A stretch of 64,000 bases of DNA from Montifringilla adamsi (taxonomy: Eukaryota > Chordata > Aves > Passeriformes > Passeridae). The stretch covers positions 7,853,371 through 7,917,370 of the forward strand of contig JAGGNK010008781.1 in assembly GCA_017590115.1 (NCBI GenBank), in the 5' to 3' direction. The position numbers and the translations under genes were made by a program. Below are positions 13,601-28,600 of the stretch, in pieces; position 1 is the stretch's first letter, and each line of letters starts with the position of its first letter. The notes beneath the pieces are model-generated. The model had not been told where the DNA came from. It saw only the letters and a list, made by a program, of their open reading frames with translations, and ran no database searches.

Positions 13601-16600
13601 AGTCTATAACTGTGCTAGTAATTTGCTAAACTTAAGTTTATGGTTTGTAACCTTAATAAGAAAAACCCTGAGACTGCCAGCCATGGTGTTTCGTGTACAT
13701 ATTTTTAAACATGCTAAGACAAACAAAAGTAGGACATGGTTCATCTTCCTCTCTGGTTTCTGTGCACTTACACAGAACTTATTTCTTTAGGTCTTTGGGC
13801 TCCAAGCCTTAATCTTAACAGCATTGGGAACATCCCCATGAGTCCAGCCTTTCTCTGACAGGAGAGTCAATTAACTCATTAGAGCTTGAGGCTTTGACAA
13901 TGTGAGTGTGTCTGTCTGCCCATCTCTGTGGCATCTTGTTTGGACTACTCTGATTCTGTGCCCAGTAACTGTCATGGATGCAATGAGAGGAGCTTGGCAG
14001 GCTAATTATTAGTGTTTAGACAGTTTTCTTCCTGAAGTGATATGTCTAAAGACTTAGAAAATTTTCATCGTATTACCTTTAAAAAATGTGTGTCTTGTGT
14101 TGTAGGGCTCAGTACCACCAGTAAGGAAATGGTTTGTGTCTTCTGCAGCACAGGTTGGACTAGTCAGATGTGTTTCTCCTCTTGGGTGCAGGTAGAAGCA
14201 ACAGAAGCAGGTGTCTTGTGTTTGACTTAGTATTCACTGCAGTATTTTCACAGTATGCTAATTCTGATTCACACTAATTCTAATGAAACTAATTATAATA
14301 GAACTTCTCTTAGTATATCAAGATGCTATATTTTACAGGCAGAAATAAACATGTCCTAGGTATCCTGTACAAGATGACGCTCAAATTTCAATTTGAGGAG
14401 CTATTTTTGAGGAGCTATTCTACTGACAGAGGGAAATCTCTTTTAGGGTTGGAGTGTGAGTTGTCCCCCTTCTCAAAGTGTGGTAAGACTCTTGCTTTGC
14501 AGAATCAGGAATACAAGGGACAACACTGTGAACCAAACCTTTGTCAAGGTTTCCACTGAAAGAGGTGGCCCACGTGGCTGTGATGGAAGGACCTTGTACA
14601 GAGGACCTGGGTTTGGGACCCTGGATCTGGGGTTTGGAGTTCACATCTCCCAGAGGGCAGATGGACAGCTGGGCTGCAAGGAGAGGGAGCTGCCCCGTGG
14701 CCTCTGCTGTCCTTCACACAATAATAGATGCACTGCCAAAGAGGGGGCTGCTGGTGATTTGGAGAGCCCTGAGAAATCCCCTGCAGGAAGAGGCTGTAAA
14801 CATTTTGCTGGAGGTGCTCAATGCCTGTGATTAGGCTGGTTAAGCCACAGAGATATTTGAATGGACTGTGGCTGTTAAACAGTGTGAACTAATCTGATTT
14901 GTGGTACCCTGAGCACAAGGCCCTGGGTTTTGTAAGGCACTGGCAGCTGTGATGTCCTTTATTTATTTTTAAACAATCAATAAGTCAATAAATGAAGATA
15001 CTTTATTTAGAGGAACATCATTAAGGTGTTTTCTGTTTCATTTTTACTGCTGCCTTCCCTCCTGCCCATGAAAAATTGGTTTCAGGAGTCTGTCTTGCCC
15101 TTCAGCTTTGCCATGAGCTGCAGACATGGATTGCTATAAATCTATTATTTCTATTAATATTAATACACAGATATTTTTTCCCTTTCCTGAAAGGGTAAGC
15201 AGTCCTTCCTTCACCTTTTGAGGTAGTACATTTGTGTGCAGAGCAATGATTGCAGTGTTGGAAAGCTGCAGCTCATGATTGCTGCAGAGTATTTCAGAGT
15301 GAAAACGTCTTGTGAAAACACACAAAGTTCTTTCTCCAGATTTTCTCCATGCATCTTGTTGACTGTCAGAAAGCAGGGCTCAAAATCATCTCTGTTCACA
15401 TATATAAATATGTGTGTAAGGTAATAAATAGTACATCTGAATGCTGGTGTCAGAGGAAACAAAAATGGCTAAAAACCAGATCCAAATTTCCTATTTTTTC
15501 GTTGTTTTATATAAGGATTGTCTGTTTCTAAAACAAAATCCTAAAGATGTAACTTTTTGGGGCAGTTTTTTTGTCTCAATGAAGATCTATTGGAGGGGTA
15601 CAGTGGGACAGGAAACAATAGAAAATTGTTATCTGGTGATTCAGAAAGGGGACAGCAGAAAACCAGGAGGTCCCATTAAGGTGCAGAATTACACAGCTTG
15701 ATTTCATAAATGTGTTTGGGTTTTACTACCAGCAATAAAACTAAAATGCACTCTCTGGTGGAAGCATACCATTTCAGGGATGAATGAAAGGCATAATTAG
15801 ATCGTTTTATAAATTGTGGAGCTAGCAGCTCTGCTTGTATTAAACATTACTTCTGCCAGAGATGAAATTGTCAAACTTTTTATCAACCATGGTGGTCTCA
15901 GAAGCTTTGTTAAATTTTTTAGGATAATGTATTTAATACTATTCATGTTAGGTCATAGTTTTTTGCATAATATGTTGCATTATTTTTATCCTGAACTAGA
16001 AACTATTGCATATTATTTTGTTAGTATGGTATTTTGAAATTTGAATTGTTTTCTGTAAGACAGACTTTCTATTTGTGACTGGGTGTCCTGGGCTGATGTT
16101 TTGACCTTTCTGTGCTGCAGAGGAGCTTGAGGAGAAAGCCTTGAAGTCATTGTAAGGAGAGGATTAAAGACTTTTAATAATAGTATGAAGTAACCTAGAT
16201 CACCAGTGGGCATTCCTTGTCCCACTCTCTCTGACAAAAGGTCAGAGTTCTGCAGAAAGTTGCCTGGAGATAGCACAAAGGATCACAGTTAATGGACTGT
16301 GTGGTTTTGCTATTTTCCTCCAGTGGTCACGAAATTGAATTTTCATAACAGCTTTTTTTCTTTTTTTTTTCATCATTTTTAAACATAGTTCTGTAAGCAC
16401 TAGTCAAAAAAAAAAAACACCAAAAAAAACTGTCAGCACAGTTCTTACTGCAGAGACTTGCTCTGTGGTTTTTGTATTTTGAGATGCATTGCAAAAGTTC
16501 ACAGAGCATGTGCAAATCAGGCCTAGGATTATAAATAGCCAGAGATAGCTGATGTGCTTTTGCATAGATGTTAGACCAAAGCTCAGAACAAAGGAAAGAA

Positions 16601-19600
16601 CCTCTGGGGGGATTGCAATGTTCTTGCTTCTCTCAAATAGGGGAGACTCAGCTGAGTTCTGATAGTAACTTCTGTAGGTGATAAATGTGTAATGTTATGT
16701 TTGGAACTGAATTCCAGATCCCTAAGGAGTCTGCTGTGAACTGACTCATTCCTGATGTTGGTTGGGGTTGATTGCTTTATATTTTTTTCATCTTTCTGTG
16801 GTTTGGGGAGTATGGAAGTTACTCTGTCTCCCTGTTTATTTATTGTGGTGTCTGCCCTTCGGTCTAGTCTGTTGCTTGGAATATGTGCCTACCAAGGTCT
16901 CTGATACTAGTTTTTAAAATTATTTTTATTTTCAGGATCCAACAAACTTGGATAAGTTCAATGTCTCAAACTTCTTTCATGTTAAGAACAACATAAAAGT
17001 AATTGATCCAGGTAAGGGTGAATTGAAGGTAGGCTGAGAAAACACCAACCCAAACATGCAAAATCTGAAGAAGATTCCATGCAATTGACTCAGTTTTCTG
17101 GAAGGACATCTCTCAGTGCTTAGCTTATTATACTCATGTCTGAGTTTTGGGTCTTTTTAAATCTACTGTTGTGCAAGCAAGGATCTCTTTTATTTACCCA
17201 ATCAGAATAAATTAGTATTATCTCAGCATCTAATATCCAGCAAATAATACGCATACCAAGACAGAGGATGAGTGAAACTTGTAAAAATTAAATATAAAAT
17301 TAAAATATTAACTAAATCAAATTCCACAGTCCAGTCCAGCAACCTTCTTCCCCTACTGTCACATTAAATATCTGATCCTAGGATTTGTGTATCACAGGCC
17401 TGGCCATTAAATGAGGAGATGAAGGACAAAAGTTTATATTGTACCCAACTGTATTTTGTCTTTATTGTTCTATAAAAATTTTACAAGACTTGAATGGACT
17501 TAGATGATTTCTAGTGGTTTCAAATAAATTTTCATAATGGTTGTCTTGGGTTTTTTTTCTTGTACATTATATTGGCATTTATTGTGCTGTATTTTGGGTT
17601 ACATTGTCATTAGTGTTATGCATTGCTATTTGTCACTGTGTCTGGAGGAATATATATATAGTTGCTAGACATTTTTATTTTTTAAAAAAGTAGCATTAAT
17701 AGCTAGAAAAATTTTGTGTAATTAATTATGTAATAAACTGGAGGAGAACAAAATACAATGTTTCTTTTAATTCTGAGTGATTTAACTTTGTCTTACCTAG
17801 ATGAAGAAAAAGCAAAATTAGATCCATCTTACTATTTGAAAAATACAAATACAGAGACCCGAGAGACTTTACTGGAGCTTTATAAGGAATTCAAAGGTGA
17901 TGATATTTTAGCAGCTACTATGAAGGCTCCTGAAAAGAAGAAAGTGGATAAGCTGAATGCAGTAAGTTGACTTAATTTGTCGTTTGGTACTGATTGACTT
18001 CTTCAAGAATGGTAATAGTTGTTTTTCTTCTTAGAGGCCGTATTGCAGTATAAACAAACACTGCTCCTTCTGTTTCCTCTCACACAGAAATTTGTCATAG
18101 ATGAAAAAATCAGAATCATATCAGGATTCCTTAGACATGCTTAGTATGTGTCAGTGAGTTTCTATTTGTTAAATCATTGCAAATGAACCTAAACATTTGA
18201 GAACTGAATGACAATGAGAATGAAGAATCCTTATGATGTGGTTGTGCATGTGTTGGCAGAAACTTTTTCCCAGGTTATAATCTCTCACTTTGAGTTTGTT
18301 TATCATTGCTTCCTGCATTTATTGGCAGAGAGAGCACACCTTAAGGGTAGTGCAAGTGAATCATTTCTGGTGTGAACAAATACATAAATCATCCACAGCT
18401 GCTCCTCCATTTTCTTTTTCCACTGGAATGCAGGGTTTAGTAGAGTATTTTAAAGGATGTTCTTCCAGGTGCATGTTCCTGGTTGTCAAGAGAAACAATC
18501 CATTTGCATCTAGATTTCCTACATCAAAGGCTGTTTCAAATGGGCAAGAGAGAGTATTCTTCTGTCCTTTAATAATTCTGGGACGTGTGTGCCTACTTGC
18601 TTTGGTTACCCTTACATGAAAACTAAAGCAGTGCAGCATACAGCTTTTAATGAGAGGGCTTAGAGACAGATTAGGAGTGTATGTGACCAAGGAGTAGATC
18701 ACAAATGCCCTCTTTTTTGGGACATTGTAGTGTTAAAAAAAGAAGGAGAAGAAAAAAGAGGGCAGAGATAAGGATGAGCTCTACACATGTTGAGCAGTGG
18801 AATTGTCAGCTTATGACGTGGGTGGGCATAGCTGTAAACTTGCTTAGAATGCAGTGAAACCTTAGGGAAGGAGCAATGACCTGGCTGGACTCTTTACAGG
18901 CACTTCCCTGGAACTGCTAAACATGTCTCTGGGTTTATTAGATCTTTGTAATTTACTACAAAATCCACGTATGACGTTAACGTTTCCCTTCTGCAGAATT
19001 ACAGAGCTCAGAATAGACCTTGGGAACCATTGGATGGTGCCTCTGCACACAGCAGGGCCAGCTGTGGGATGGGCTGATTTGCTCTCCCCTACAGTATCTC
19101 TGTGATTCTCTGGATTTTCCTCCCTCTCAGCAGCACTGGGGACTTCTACAGATGTCTTGGCAGAAGTACTCCTTGCCTGTCTGTACCCATGGACATACAA
19201 ATAAATGGTGATAATAGAATCTCTGCACAGTGATGTATTAAACTGTACTGGAAGCATTAAGCCCCTTTGGCTCAGCACATGAGCAGCCTTAACTACAGTT
19301 TCATCAGAGCAAATGTGGACAACAGATGGAGAATTATCACTGCACTGGGTATTTGTTTCCTTCAGTAGGAGCTAGAGCAGAAAGTCTGCCTTCAGATGGA
19401 TAGCATTTATCTGTTCCTAATGCTTATATAGTATCTTTAGTAGATAATTTCAAAGATCTAATGTTTTTTTCTCTTGCTTTTTCCTCTGCAAACAGGCTCA
19501 CTATTCCACTGGAGCTGTAAGTGCTTCCTTCACCTCCACTGCAATGGTGCCTGAAACTACCCACGAAGCAGGTACCAGAACCACCTACCTGCAAACCATT

Positions 19601-22600
19601 TATTTATTTCTCAGTGTATTTCTCATACATTTATGAGGACTGAAAGAATGCATTGGTAATTGGTCAGTGCCGATGCCATGGAAATGTATTCCCTGACCAG
19701 ATATATCCTTACTTCCCAGTGAGGTTGTTCTGGAAATACTGGAGCAATCATGATCAAGCTTTGGCTTTGAATGACAGTTACTTCTTTTGAACCAAAATTA
19801 ATGAGACATTTTCTATGTCCAGGGATGACAAATTGACATATCCCCTTTTCTAAGTTAGGAATGAAATATAATCTCTCCTCAGATGCCATACAAAACCTTG
19901 CCCACCTTTTTGGCCTACCCCAGTATTAGTTAGAACAAGAGCAAATTTTGTGATGGTAACTTTTAGTTTACTGCTTTTCACACAAAAATACATTTTAATA
20001 CAATAAAGTTTTCCTTTTATTCTCCAACATAAACACAAATGTGTAAGATTTATTTAGTTTGGATATTGATTAAATAGCTGAGTCATTAGTATTTCCAGTT
20101 GAAAAAGTTGAGCACTAAAATTTAGGTTGCAAATACTTAGGCAAAGATTGAAGGCATTGCTAGAACTATGTTTACCAAATTCAGTTCCTTTACTTGGTTA
20201 GTTACAGTGATTTGAAGGTGACTGAGTACAGAAAATATCTGACTAACATCTGACATTTTGACAAAATGGGAATGGAAACATCATAGATTGATCCTTTGGT
20301 TTGACTTACCAGTAATGTCCCCAGTAACAGCTTCAGTTGTTTTCAGAACTGGGTAGGTCTCTGTATGTCAGCACTTTGTGGCTGACTGATGACTACCTGC
20401 TTGGCTTCCAGGACTGACAAGAAGCAATTTGGGTTCAAAGTAGTGTTTGTGGTTGGTAGACATTGCTTGAAAATTATAGTTTGTAATACTGAATGCTTCT
20501 GGGATTTAAAATATACATTATTTGGTTGGTTCTCAAAGAGTTGGTGGTTTACTATAATGGAAAGTGTTTTGCACAGAGATTAATGCAAGGTTATCATACA
20601 CGAATTGCAGAGTAGGATCCCTCAAGACCCAGTACCATAGGAGAAGAGGTCAGACAGTAGGTTCTGTGAATTGTTTACTGATGATTTCTAAGGATCAATG
20701 AGCAAGCTTGCAGATCTAATTACTGTCTTTTGCTTTGATGCAGCTGCTATTGAAGATGATGTTGTGAGATACCAATATGTGAAGAAGAAAGGATATGTGC
20801 GACTTCACACTAATAAAGGAGACCTAAACTTGGAGCTGCACTGTGACATGGTACTGTGCCCCATAAGATGAATTTCTGTAGATAACAAGCAGAACTGGAG
20901 CTGGCAGTGGAAATGTTTATATGTATATATATAAATTAATTAACTATATATATTTACACTATATGTGTGTTCTCTGTGAGTAGTCCCATCATTTTAGTGG
21001 ACTACCTACAATATGCCAAGGTATATGTTTAGAACTGCAAAGGGTCAGGATTAATGACCAGGAAGGAAGAGAGCAAAGACAAGGCAGAACACAGTGAAAA
21101 GGGAATAATCCAAGGTTCCACAGCAGCTTACTGACAGAACAAGGAAAAGAACCTCACTGAAATCAGGAGCAGTCTGTCAGTCTGAGTCCATCTAGTTAAG
21201 AAATTATTAGATTTGTTTCTAAAGCCTAAGCTTTATAGAACAAACCTAAATAAAAACCGTAGAATATGTTTTTACTTCCTGTTGTCCCAGTTCTTAAAGC
21301 TCAAGTTTTCAAACACCTTCCTTTTGCCATTAAGAGAAGTTGATTTTAAAGAACAACAGACTGGAGTTTTTTATAGTCTATACAGTCTGATTCTGGGGGA
21401 AATCAGTGGCTCTTAAAATAATAAACATGGCAAGACTTCTGATAGATGAATGAGTTGTGGTGACAGTGATGTCTCAGATGTCACTGCTTGGGTAGTGTGT
21501 TTGCTTATTTATTTGTACAGCCACTTCTATAAAAGGAAGATGGTTTTCAAAGCTTTGATGGTTTACTGAGATTTTTGTCTCAGGATATTATAGGCCTGAA
21601 AGTTGGTATTTTAAAACGTTGAAGGATGTAAATAGGGGTTTAAATGGTAAAACTTCTGTTTCTAGTGAGCCTCACAAAGCATAAAGGCAGTGGTGCTGGG
21701 GTGCCTGGTGTGAAATCCTGATGTACTGGGAGAATGCATCCATTTTTCTGTGCAAGGAAGAAAAAGGAGCAAACAGCATAAGTCTTCTGGCTTTCCCTTC
21801 TCTTCCTTTCTCTCACATGAGTAAGAAGCAAGATATGTGTAAACATCTGAAGCTCTGTGCAAACAGCATGAGAATCTCCACAGCAGTGCATCGTGTTAGT
21901 GATTCTGTGGGTCTCTGTCATCCCTACAGGTGTTTTCCATGCTATGAAATAGTAACACTGTAATAAGGCAAAAAGCAGAGGATGTGAGTACAGCAATATT
22001 TAGGGGAAGCAGCAGAACAAGCAGATTGCATTGAATCATTTGTTTTGCCTTATGTTCTCAAACTGGCTCCTGGCTAAAGCAGGCTGACTGCAGCTATTCT
22101 TATCAGCGTGGGCTTTTTGGCCACATGTGTGACCAGTGCCACTCAGTCCTGAGGACCCAGGCTCAATTGCTCATTATAAACTTCCTGTATGATATTCATT
22201 ATGTTTCCTTTTTTTTCCAGATGAATTTCTTTTCATCCACCTTTCACACACAAAGCTTCTTCATGTACACCCTGGAAGTGTGTGCAGTTTTACACAACCA
22301 GACATGCTCCAATGCTGGCCTCCAGCCATCTGTTCCTTCGTCTCGATTAAATCTCTGTGAATTTAGCAGACCTTTGGCACTGCAGAGAGGAAAAAGATAT
22401 ATATTTAGAATAAATAAGAAAAACTTGCTGCTGTAGGGAGGTTTTCACAACATCCACCTTAGGTCATCATCCTAGGTCTGTGAAATCAGCTCTTTCCGGG
22501 AGGCACTTGTTTTTCTCCCTTTACTAAATAAGGAGTTTGTGCTTCTAACTTTGGTTTTCCTGAATCACACTGAGGTCAGCTCAGTGCAGACAGAGCAAAC

Positions 22601-25600
22601 ATCTTGCAAACATATAGCACATACATAAGTCACAAACACATACACAAATCAGCTACAATGAGTCTATTGAGACTGCAAAGATCAAAAAAATCTTAAGTAT
22701 TGTTGAACACTTCCAGTTCACCCTGCTTGTGAATATGTGTGGCAATAGACTTAATTAATCATTTGCCAAGTTTTTATCAGCTTTTCTGCCTTATCCAGTG
22801 CGCAGGCTGGACCATTCCTGGAAGCTATTTGGAGCTGGTTTATATACAAAATTTGGTTTTCCTGTCAAAGTGTGGGTAAGGTCCTTGAATGCAGTCAGGG
22901 GGAACAGGATTGTACCATAATGCTCTCTCAAATTAAACTGCACAGGGTTTTTTTAATTGCTGAGGGATATCCTGTGCATATCATTATGGAAGCCACCCTG
23001 GCAGTAATCATAATTTCACAGTAGTGCAAATATATGATTGTGAAATGTTTAAGGAAGCTTGAGGATGAGGTTGCTATATAAATATGACAGATAAATACCT
23101 GTGTCTGAAGGCAAGACTTGCAACATTTAAATTACATTTTAAAATAGTCTTATGGTTTAGGTTTCAATACATACTTTGAGGTGAAATGTTCTCACTAAAA
23201 TAGAGAGCAGCAAGTGACATACTTGCTCCCTTAGATGGTATGTGTACTGAGTCTTCAATTGGATTTTCATGCCTCTTGTCTATTTAAGCAAAATGTTCTT
23301 GCAGTTGTGCTGTCAGCACTCTGCACTGCTTCTGAAATCTGCCCAGTATCTATTGCCTTCAACACTCTCCTTGGGGGCTCACTCTCTGTCCCTTCACAAC
23401 TCTTTCCTTTCTTTCCCATTTTTTGTGAGCTATTTGTCAGTATATATTGTTTGTAGCTCAGTCTGTATGTACATGTGGAAACCTTTGTTTAAAAATAAAT
23501 ATAGGGTTCTTCATATACTGGTACTTTAAGGTGCCAGTCAGTAAGACTGATAGTGATAAAATTCTTCCTAGCACCAAAAACCTAATCAAGCAATGTTTTG
23601 TATTGATCCAGGACAGGAAATCAGTGTTGCAGTGTGATTGAAGTCATCAGTTACTTTGTGACAAGATTCAGAAAGAGCATGAAATAGGACTAGAATCCAG
23701 ATAATTTCAGTGTTTGAAATCACTTGTTCAGAGCACCAGAAAACTTCACTCAGGTTCCAGAAGGATGGTGTGTGGTTTCAATCACTGACCTGAAAAAAGG
23801 CATTAAAAAGACTTTGGAAGATAAGCTGGATTTCCCCCCATCCTTTTGAATTTCTGCCTCAGATGAGCAAAGGTACAGTTCTCTCTTGGGATCATAGCAG
23901 TGTGCCTACTGCATTTTTTGGTCATTTGTTTTTCTCCCAATCCTCCTATTCAGATACAGTATGTTCCTCCTGATGGAGACTAATCAGATGGCCATTTGTA
24001 GGGATGTTTTCCAGGAAGCTGAGTTCAGCTGCACATAAGAAACATTTGTTGTATACACTAATTGGATAAAAATTGACAAAAATTCTACTTGCCAGCAGTA
24101 ATTCTGGCAAGTACAGAAGATTTAACAACATCCAACAAGTGTTATTCTTTCAGTTCTAGTCCCATGCATGTCAAACACATAAATTCTGAAGAAATAACTG
24201 ATGAAAGGTAATGAATATCACTGAATTTCTTGTATTTTATTTACTGTGATTTTTCTGGTCTCCTCAAGTTCTTTTAGTTGCTTTAATCAAGTTGCTGCTG
24301 GGAGCAACTACATATTATCCATGTGTATTCTGCTGCATTAGTCACTATAGTGATGGAGTTTTACCTTGTAGGTGGTGGAGCAGCCATTTTTAAATAAATA
24401 TATATACCTATAAATAAATATGTAAATGTAATGCTCCAGAAGACCCTGTCAAAATGATGAACACGTGGTGTGATGTTCTATCTCCCTTCTCTGCTGGGTG
24501 AGTCCTCTGCCTACAAGTGGTCACTGGGGTGATGATCTGGTGGTTCAGCACATGCCAGGAGCTGTAATCAAGTACTAATCTGTAGCTGCCATGGCAGGTT
24601 TTATGAATTCACTTGTCTGTCTCAGGTTTAGTACTTTAAGGTTTAAGGGCAAGATGGCAAAACAAAGAAGAATGTGAGATGGATTTCAAAGCTCCATCTG
24701 ACACTCCACAAATGCTTTTTGAGGTTTTAGGGCCTGGCAAACTCTGCTTAATGATGGTGTCTTGGCATAGCTTTCCCAAGAAGCTGTTACTCCATAAACA
24801 TTGATGTTTTAATCTTTTTAGGCCCTCTGACCTGTTAAATATGCCTGTGATCTATAAATGTGTAATGCAGCCCCTGTTCTTTGAAATCATCTCTCCTTTT
24901 GTGTGAGGGACTGTTCTGAAGATCAGAGGCCTATAAACTTCTTATCCATTTCCAGTGGCAAAGAAGTGAGTTGCTGAAAAAATCCTTTGACCTCCTGGCA
25001 TGATGAGGTTCTCCAGTCTTCCCAAATCTCTCCTTTTCTTTCTGATTTAAACCTCCATTCTATTACTTTCTGTCAACATGATATTGGCACTGTCTGAGAA
25101 ATAACTGGCTGATGTTTTACCAGTATCTGTTCATTTGGTAATAGGATTGGAGGTATGAAATACAGTGGTCTTGGCATGGTTACAATGGCTTATTTAATAT
25201 TTTTTCATCAAAATAGGCCATTGTAGGAAGAGCTGCAACTCTCAACTTTGAGAGTTCTTGTCAACAGAAACTAAAAACAAACAAAGCTGTGTTTTTCCAC
25301 TAGAAGAACTGGATATGTTTTTAAAAAATGTTTGTTAGAGAGGATGTTGTTACTACTTAGTGTGTTTTTTCCTCCAAGGTACAATAGCAGACAGATGTAT
25401 TGCTCTTTGGGGCTGAGAGTAGGATAGCTCTGCACAGCCATTTTGATGAACAGGTCACTTCTAGGTTGTTCTGAGTGATTGGAAGCTGACATTTTAATAG
25501 TTTTAACTTTGGGGGCATAACACCCTGTTCTGGTTTAACTCCAATCAGCAGCTAAGCCCCACACAGCCACTCACTCACTCCCTGACCAGTGGGCTGGGGG

Positions 25601-28600
25601 AGAGGATCAGAAAAGGGGAAAACTTGTGGGCTGAGGTAAAGGCAGTTTAACAGGTAAAGCAAGAGCTGCACACACAAGCAGAGCAAAATAAGGAATTAAT
25701 TCACCACTTCCCAAGGGCAAGCAGGTGTTCAGCCATCCCCAGGAAAGCTGAGCTCCATCACCATAATGTTTACTTGGGAAGACAAACATCATCCTTTAGA
25801 GTGTCCCCCCTTCCTCCTTATTCCCACAGCTTTATGTGCTGAGCCACCTCCCCATGAACCTGTCCCTGCTGCCCTGGGCTGTCTGTGTGTTTTCCTGGCA
25901 GCCTTTGGCACTGAGTAATTGGTGGAAAGGCATTTTGCACATTTGCCTTTCTGCCTTCCCAGCTGTCCTGGCAAGCTGGTTCTGGGAAGGGAATTGATTG
26001 TTATTGGATTGTGCCCCTTGATTTCTGACATTTGCAGACATGAGGTGCAGCCATCCCATACCAGCTGTGTCTGCCACTTTGTGATCCCAAGCCCAAGGAT
26101 GAGGTGGGTGTTTTGGAGTTACACAGCTGCTGCTCTTCATCTTTCTCTGACGTGTTTCTTGTTTGTACCTTGGCTGCTCTGATGAGAGCAGGGTGACCTT
26201 GGGACGTTGACAGCTACCAGAGCTTCTCTGTCTAGCATGGAAATTGTTACAGGTTGCATCTTCTGAAAAGGTGGAATTTATGTGCAGGCAGCTGCAGATT
26301 GATGAAATGCCAAGGAGCCGCCGTGGGACCTGTGTTACTCTGAGTTTTTAGCTGCTGGAGGTTGCTTGAGCAATTAAAGTTCATCCTCATTTAAACTGTA
26401 CCCACTTGTGCTGTCCTGCTTACCAGTCCATCCTCATCAGCAGCCAGCCCTGCACTGTGCTCTCTGACAAGCTCCTTAACCTTGTGTTATTTGGAGGGGG
26501 CAGTGAGGTGGGTTTTCTTTTCTACTACTGCAGTAAGTGTTAGTTGGAGGAAAAGTAGCAACTGTGGCTGACTGTCTCTGGAGAACTAATAGTTAACATT
26601 GAAAAATTAGATGAGTGAATTAGATGCCTTGTTTAATTTGAGTTGTGCTCAGCTAAACTGATTGATTGTCCCTGTGTTTGCAGGAATGTGAGAACTAAAA
26701 CTGAAGTGTGTCATCTTTTTATTGGCATCTTGTCTAAGCTGAGCATCTTGCTTAGACTTCAGAAAAGTTTTCAGTAACATCATGAACGTCAGTGTTGTGG
26801 AAGAAATGCCTTTTAAAAGTGAAATTTAGCTATCTGCTGAAGTCTTCGCTAAATAGCTGATTAAATTACAGTGAGTTTCTGCGTAATGAGAATGCATTAA
26901 TTCTGCTCTTTGTTCTAAGCAAACCTGGAGGCTTTGAGGTAGCAAAATAGGCAAATGTTTGCTATCAAGTCAGCAATCTATTTCCCAAGGCATAGTTAGC
27001 TTGTTCTGATTCTTTTTTTATTATCAGTAGGAGTCTGGCTGAGTGTTTTACCCCACAGTGCCCCAATGCTTTCATGTCTCCCAGTGCTCACTCTCTGGAA
27101 CTGTGCTCTTCTGATCACAGATCACAAATTGCCTGAACACGTTTGCTCTTGATATAACCAGTTGAGAATTGTGTCCCTCAGATGAACTGTGGCTTTCTTG
27201 AACTGCACCACCACAGGCAGCTGTTGTTTGCCGCCATCACCTGTCACTGGCTCAGTCCCTCTCTCACACTGGGGAACGGTTAGCAGGAAAGTGGAGCTGG
27301 CAGGAGTGGTGTTTAGGTCTTCAGTAAATGTTTCTCCTGCAGGAAATGTCATGGGCTTCCCACAGTGAAATTCTTCCCATGCTCTTGCAGTGGGCTTTGT
27401 GGAGTTTTGGATTTTCTTGTCCCTCTTCCTGTGAAACAAAGGGAGTGTGCTCATAGTTCATTGGTGCAAAGTGAAACGGGGTGGTTTAAATGGCCTTCCA
27501 GAACAGTATTGGACACTGAAACATTCACCTATTTCTTTCCATGGCTTGGAGGAGGAAACAGACACTTGCACCTGAATCACCAGGTGGTGATTCCTGAAAT
27601 TGTACTATTACATTTAGCTCTGACTAAGCCCCAAATAAAGCCAAGCTTTTATTGCTGAATTCTCTTCTGTGTGATGGGTAGGCTGAGTACTACAGATTGA
27701 AAGGTAGGGGGGAAACTGAGTTTAAACCTTACCAAATCACCTTGTTATGGGCTCACGCATTAGAAGAGTTGCTGAATGAACAATTACAAGATAAAAAATG
27801 CTCTGTGTAAAAGTACAAAAATGGATTAAAGCAAAACAAAGTCCACCTTGCATTTTAAAGGAGGTCTATGATAAGAAAATGGAAAGCTTCATTTGAAGCT
27901 TTAGAAATTTCCATCACTAGTTCATGCCTTTTAGTAGCAGAATTCTGGCATTTGTGTGATAAGATGAAGGGTGTAGAATGCAATTTTAATTTGAGAGGAA
28001 TGAGCTTTTCATTATTTCCTGCTTTGAAACATAGGGTTAACAAGCATATAGCAAGGCTCTGTAGTTTGGTGCCACTACTATGGTTCATTCCAATTAAGAG
28101 AGAAAAAAAGAAATAAAAGGGAAGTGGAATTAGCACAAGAAAATTATACAGATGTGCGAATGACAGCTTCTGAATGCTTAGTGTGAAATTTCCCTTCAAG
28201 GTTCATGCACATCCTCAAGGGATGGAGCATTTTGAAATGATTAGCTCTTCACATAGTAAAGCCTTTTTCCTTGCAGTCATGGCAACAACTCAGGAGCTCT
28301 TCCCTCTTTTCCCATCTCCCGCACCTTGGCAACAGGAGTGCTGCAGGTTTTTCATCTCCTTCTCTTTGGCTCTTCACTGCCCAGTAGAGATTCTGAGTTA
28401 AGGTAACTTTTACAAATGTAATGAACCATTGTGACTGATGAGAAAGGACAGCTGCAGACTGGGAAATCAGATAGGGACCTGGCTTGGTTGGTCCCACCCT
28501 TCAGGTCTCGGGATGCAGCAGGAGAGATGAATTTTACCTGGCATGGAGCCACCCTTGCTGGCAAAATGGAAATTGAAATTGGCTCGAATAAAATCTGCAT

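Noticed and set aside
16363..16430. T run followed by A runs, looking like a retroposon tail
   Set aside because: No recognisable element body or target-site duplication next to it. Treated as simple homopolymer sequence.
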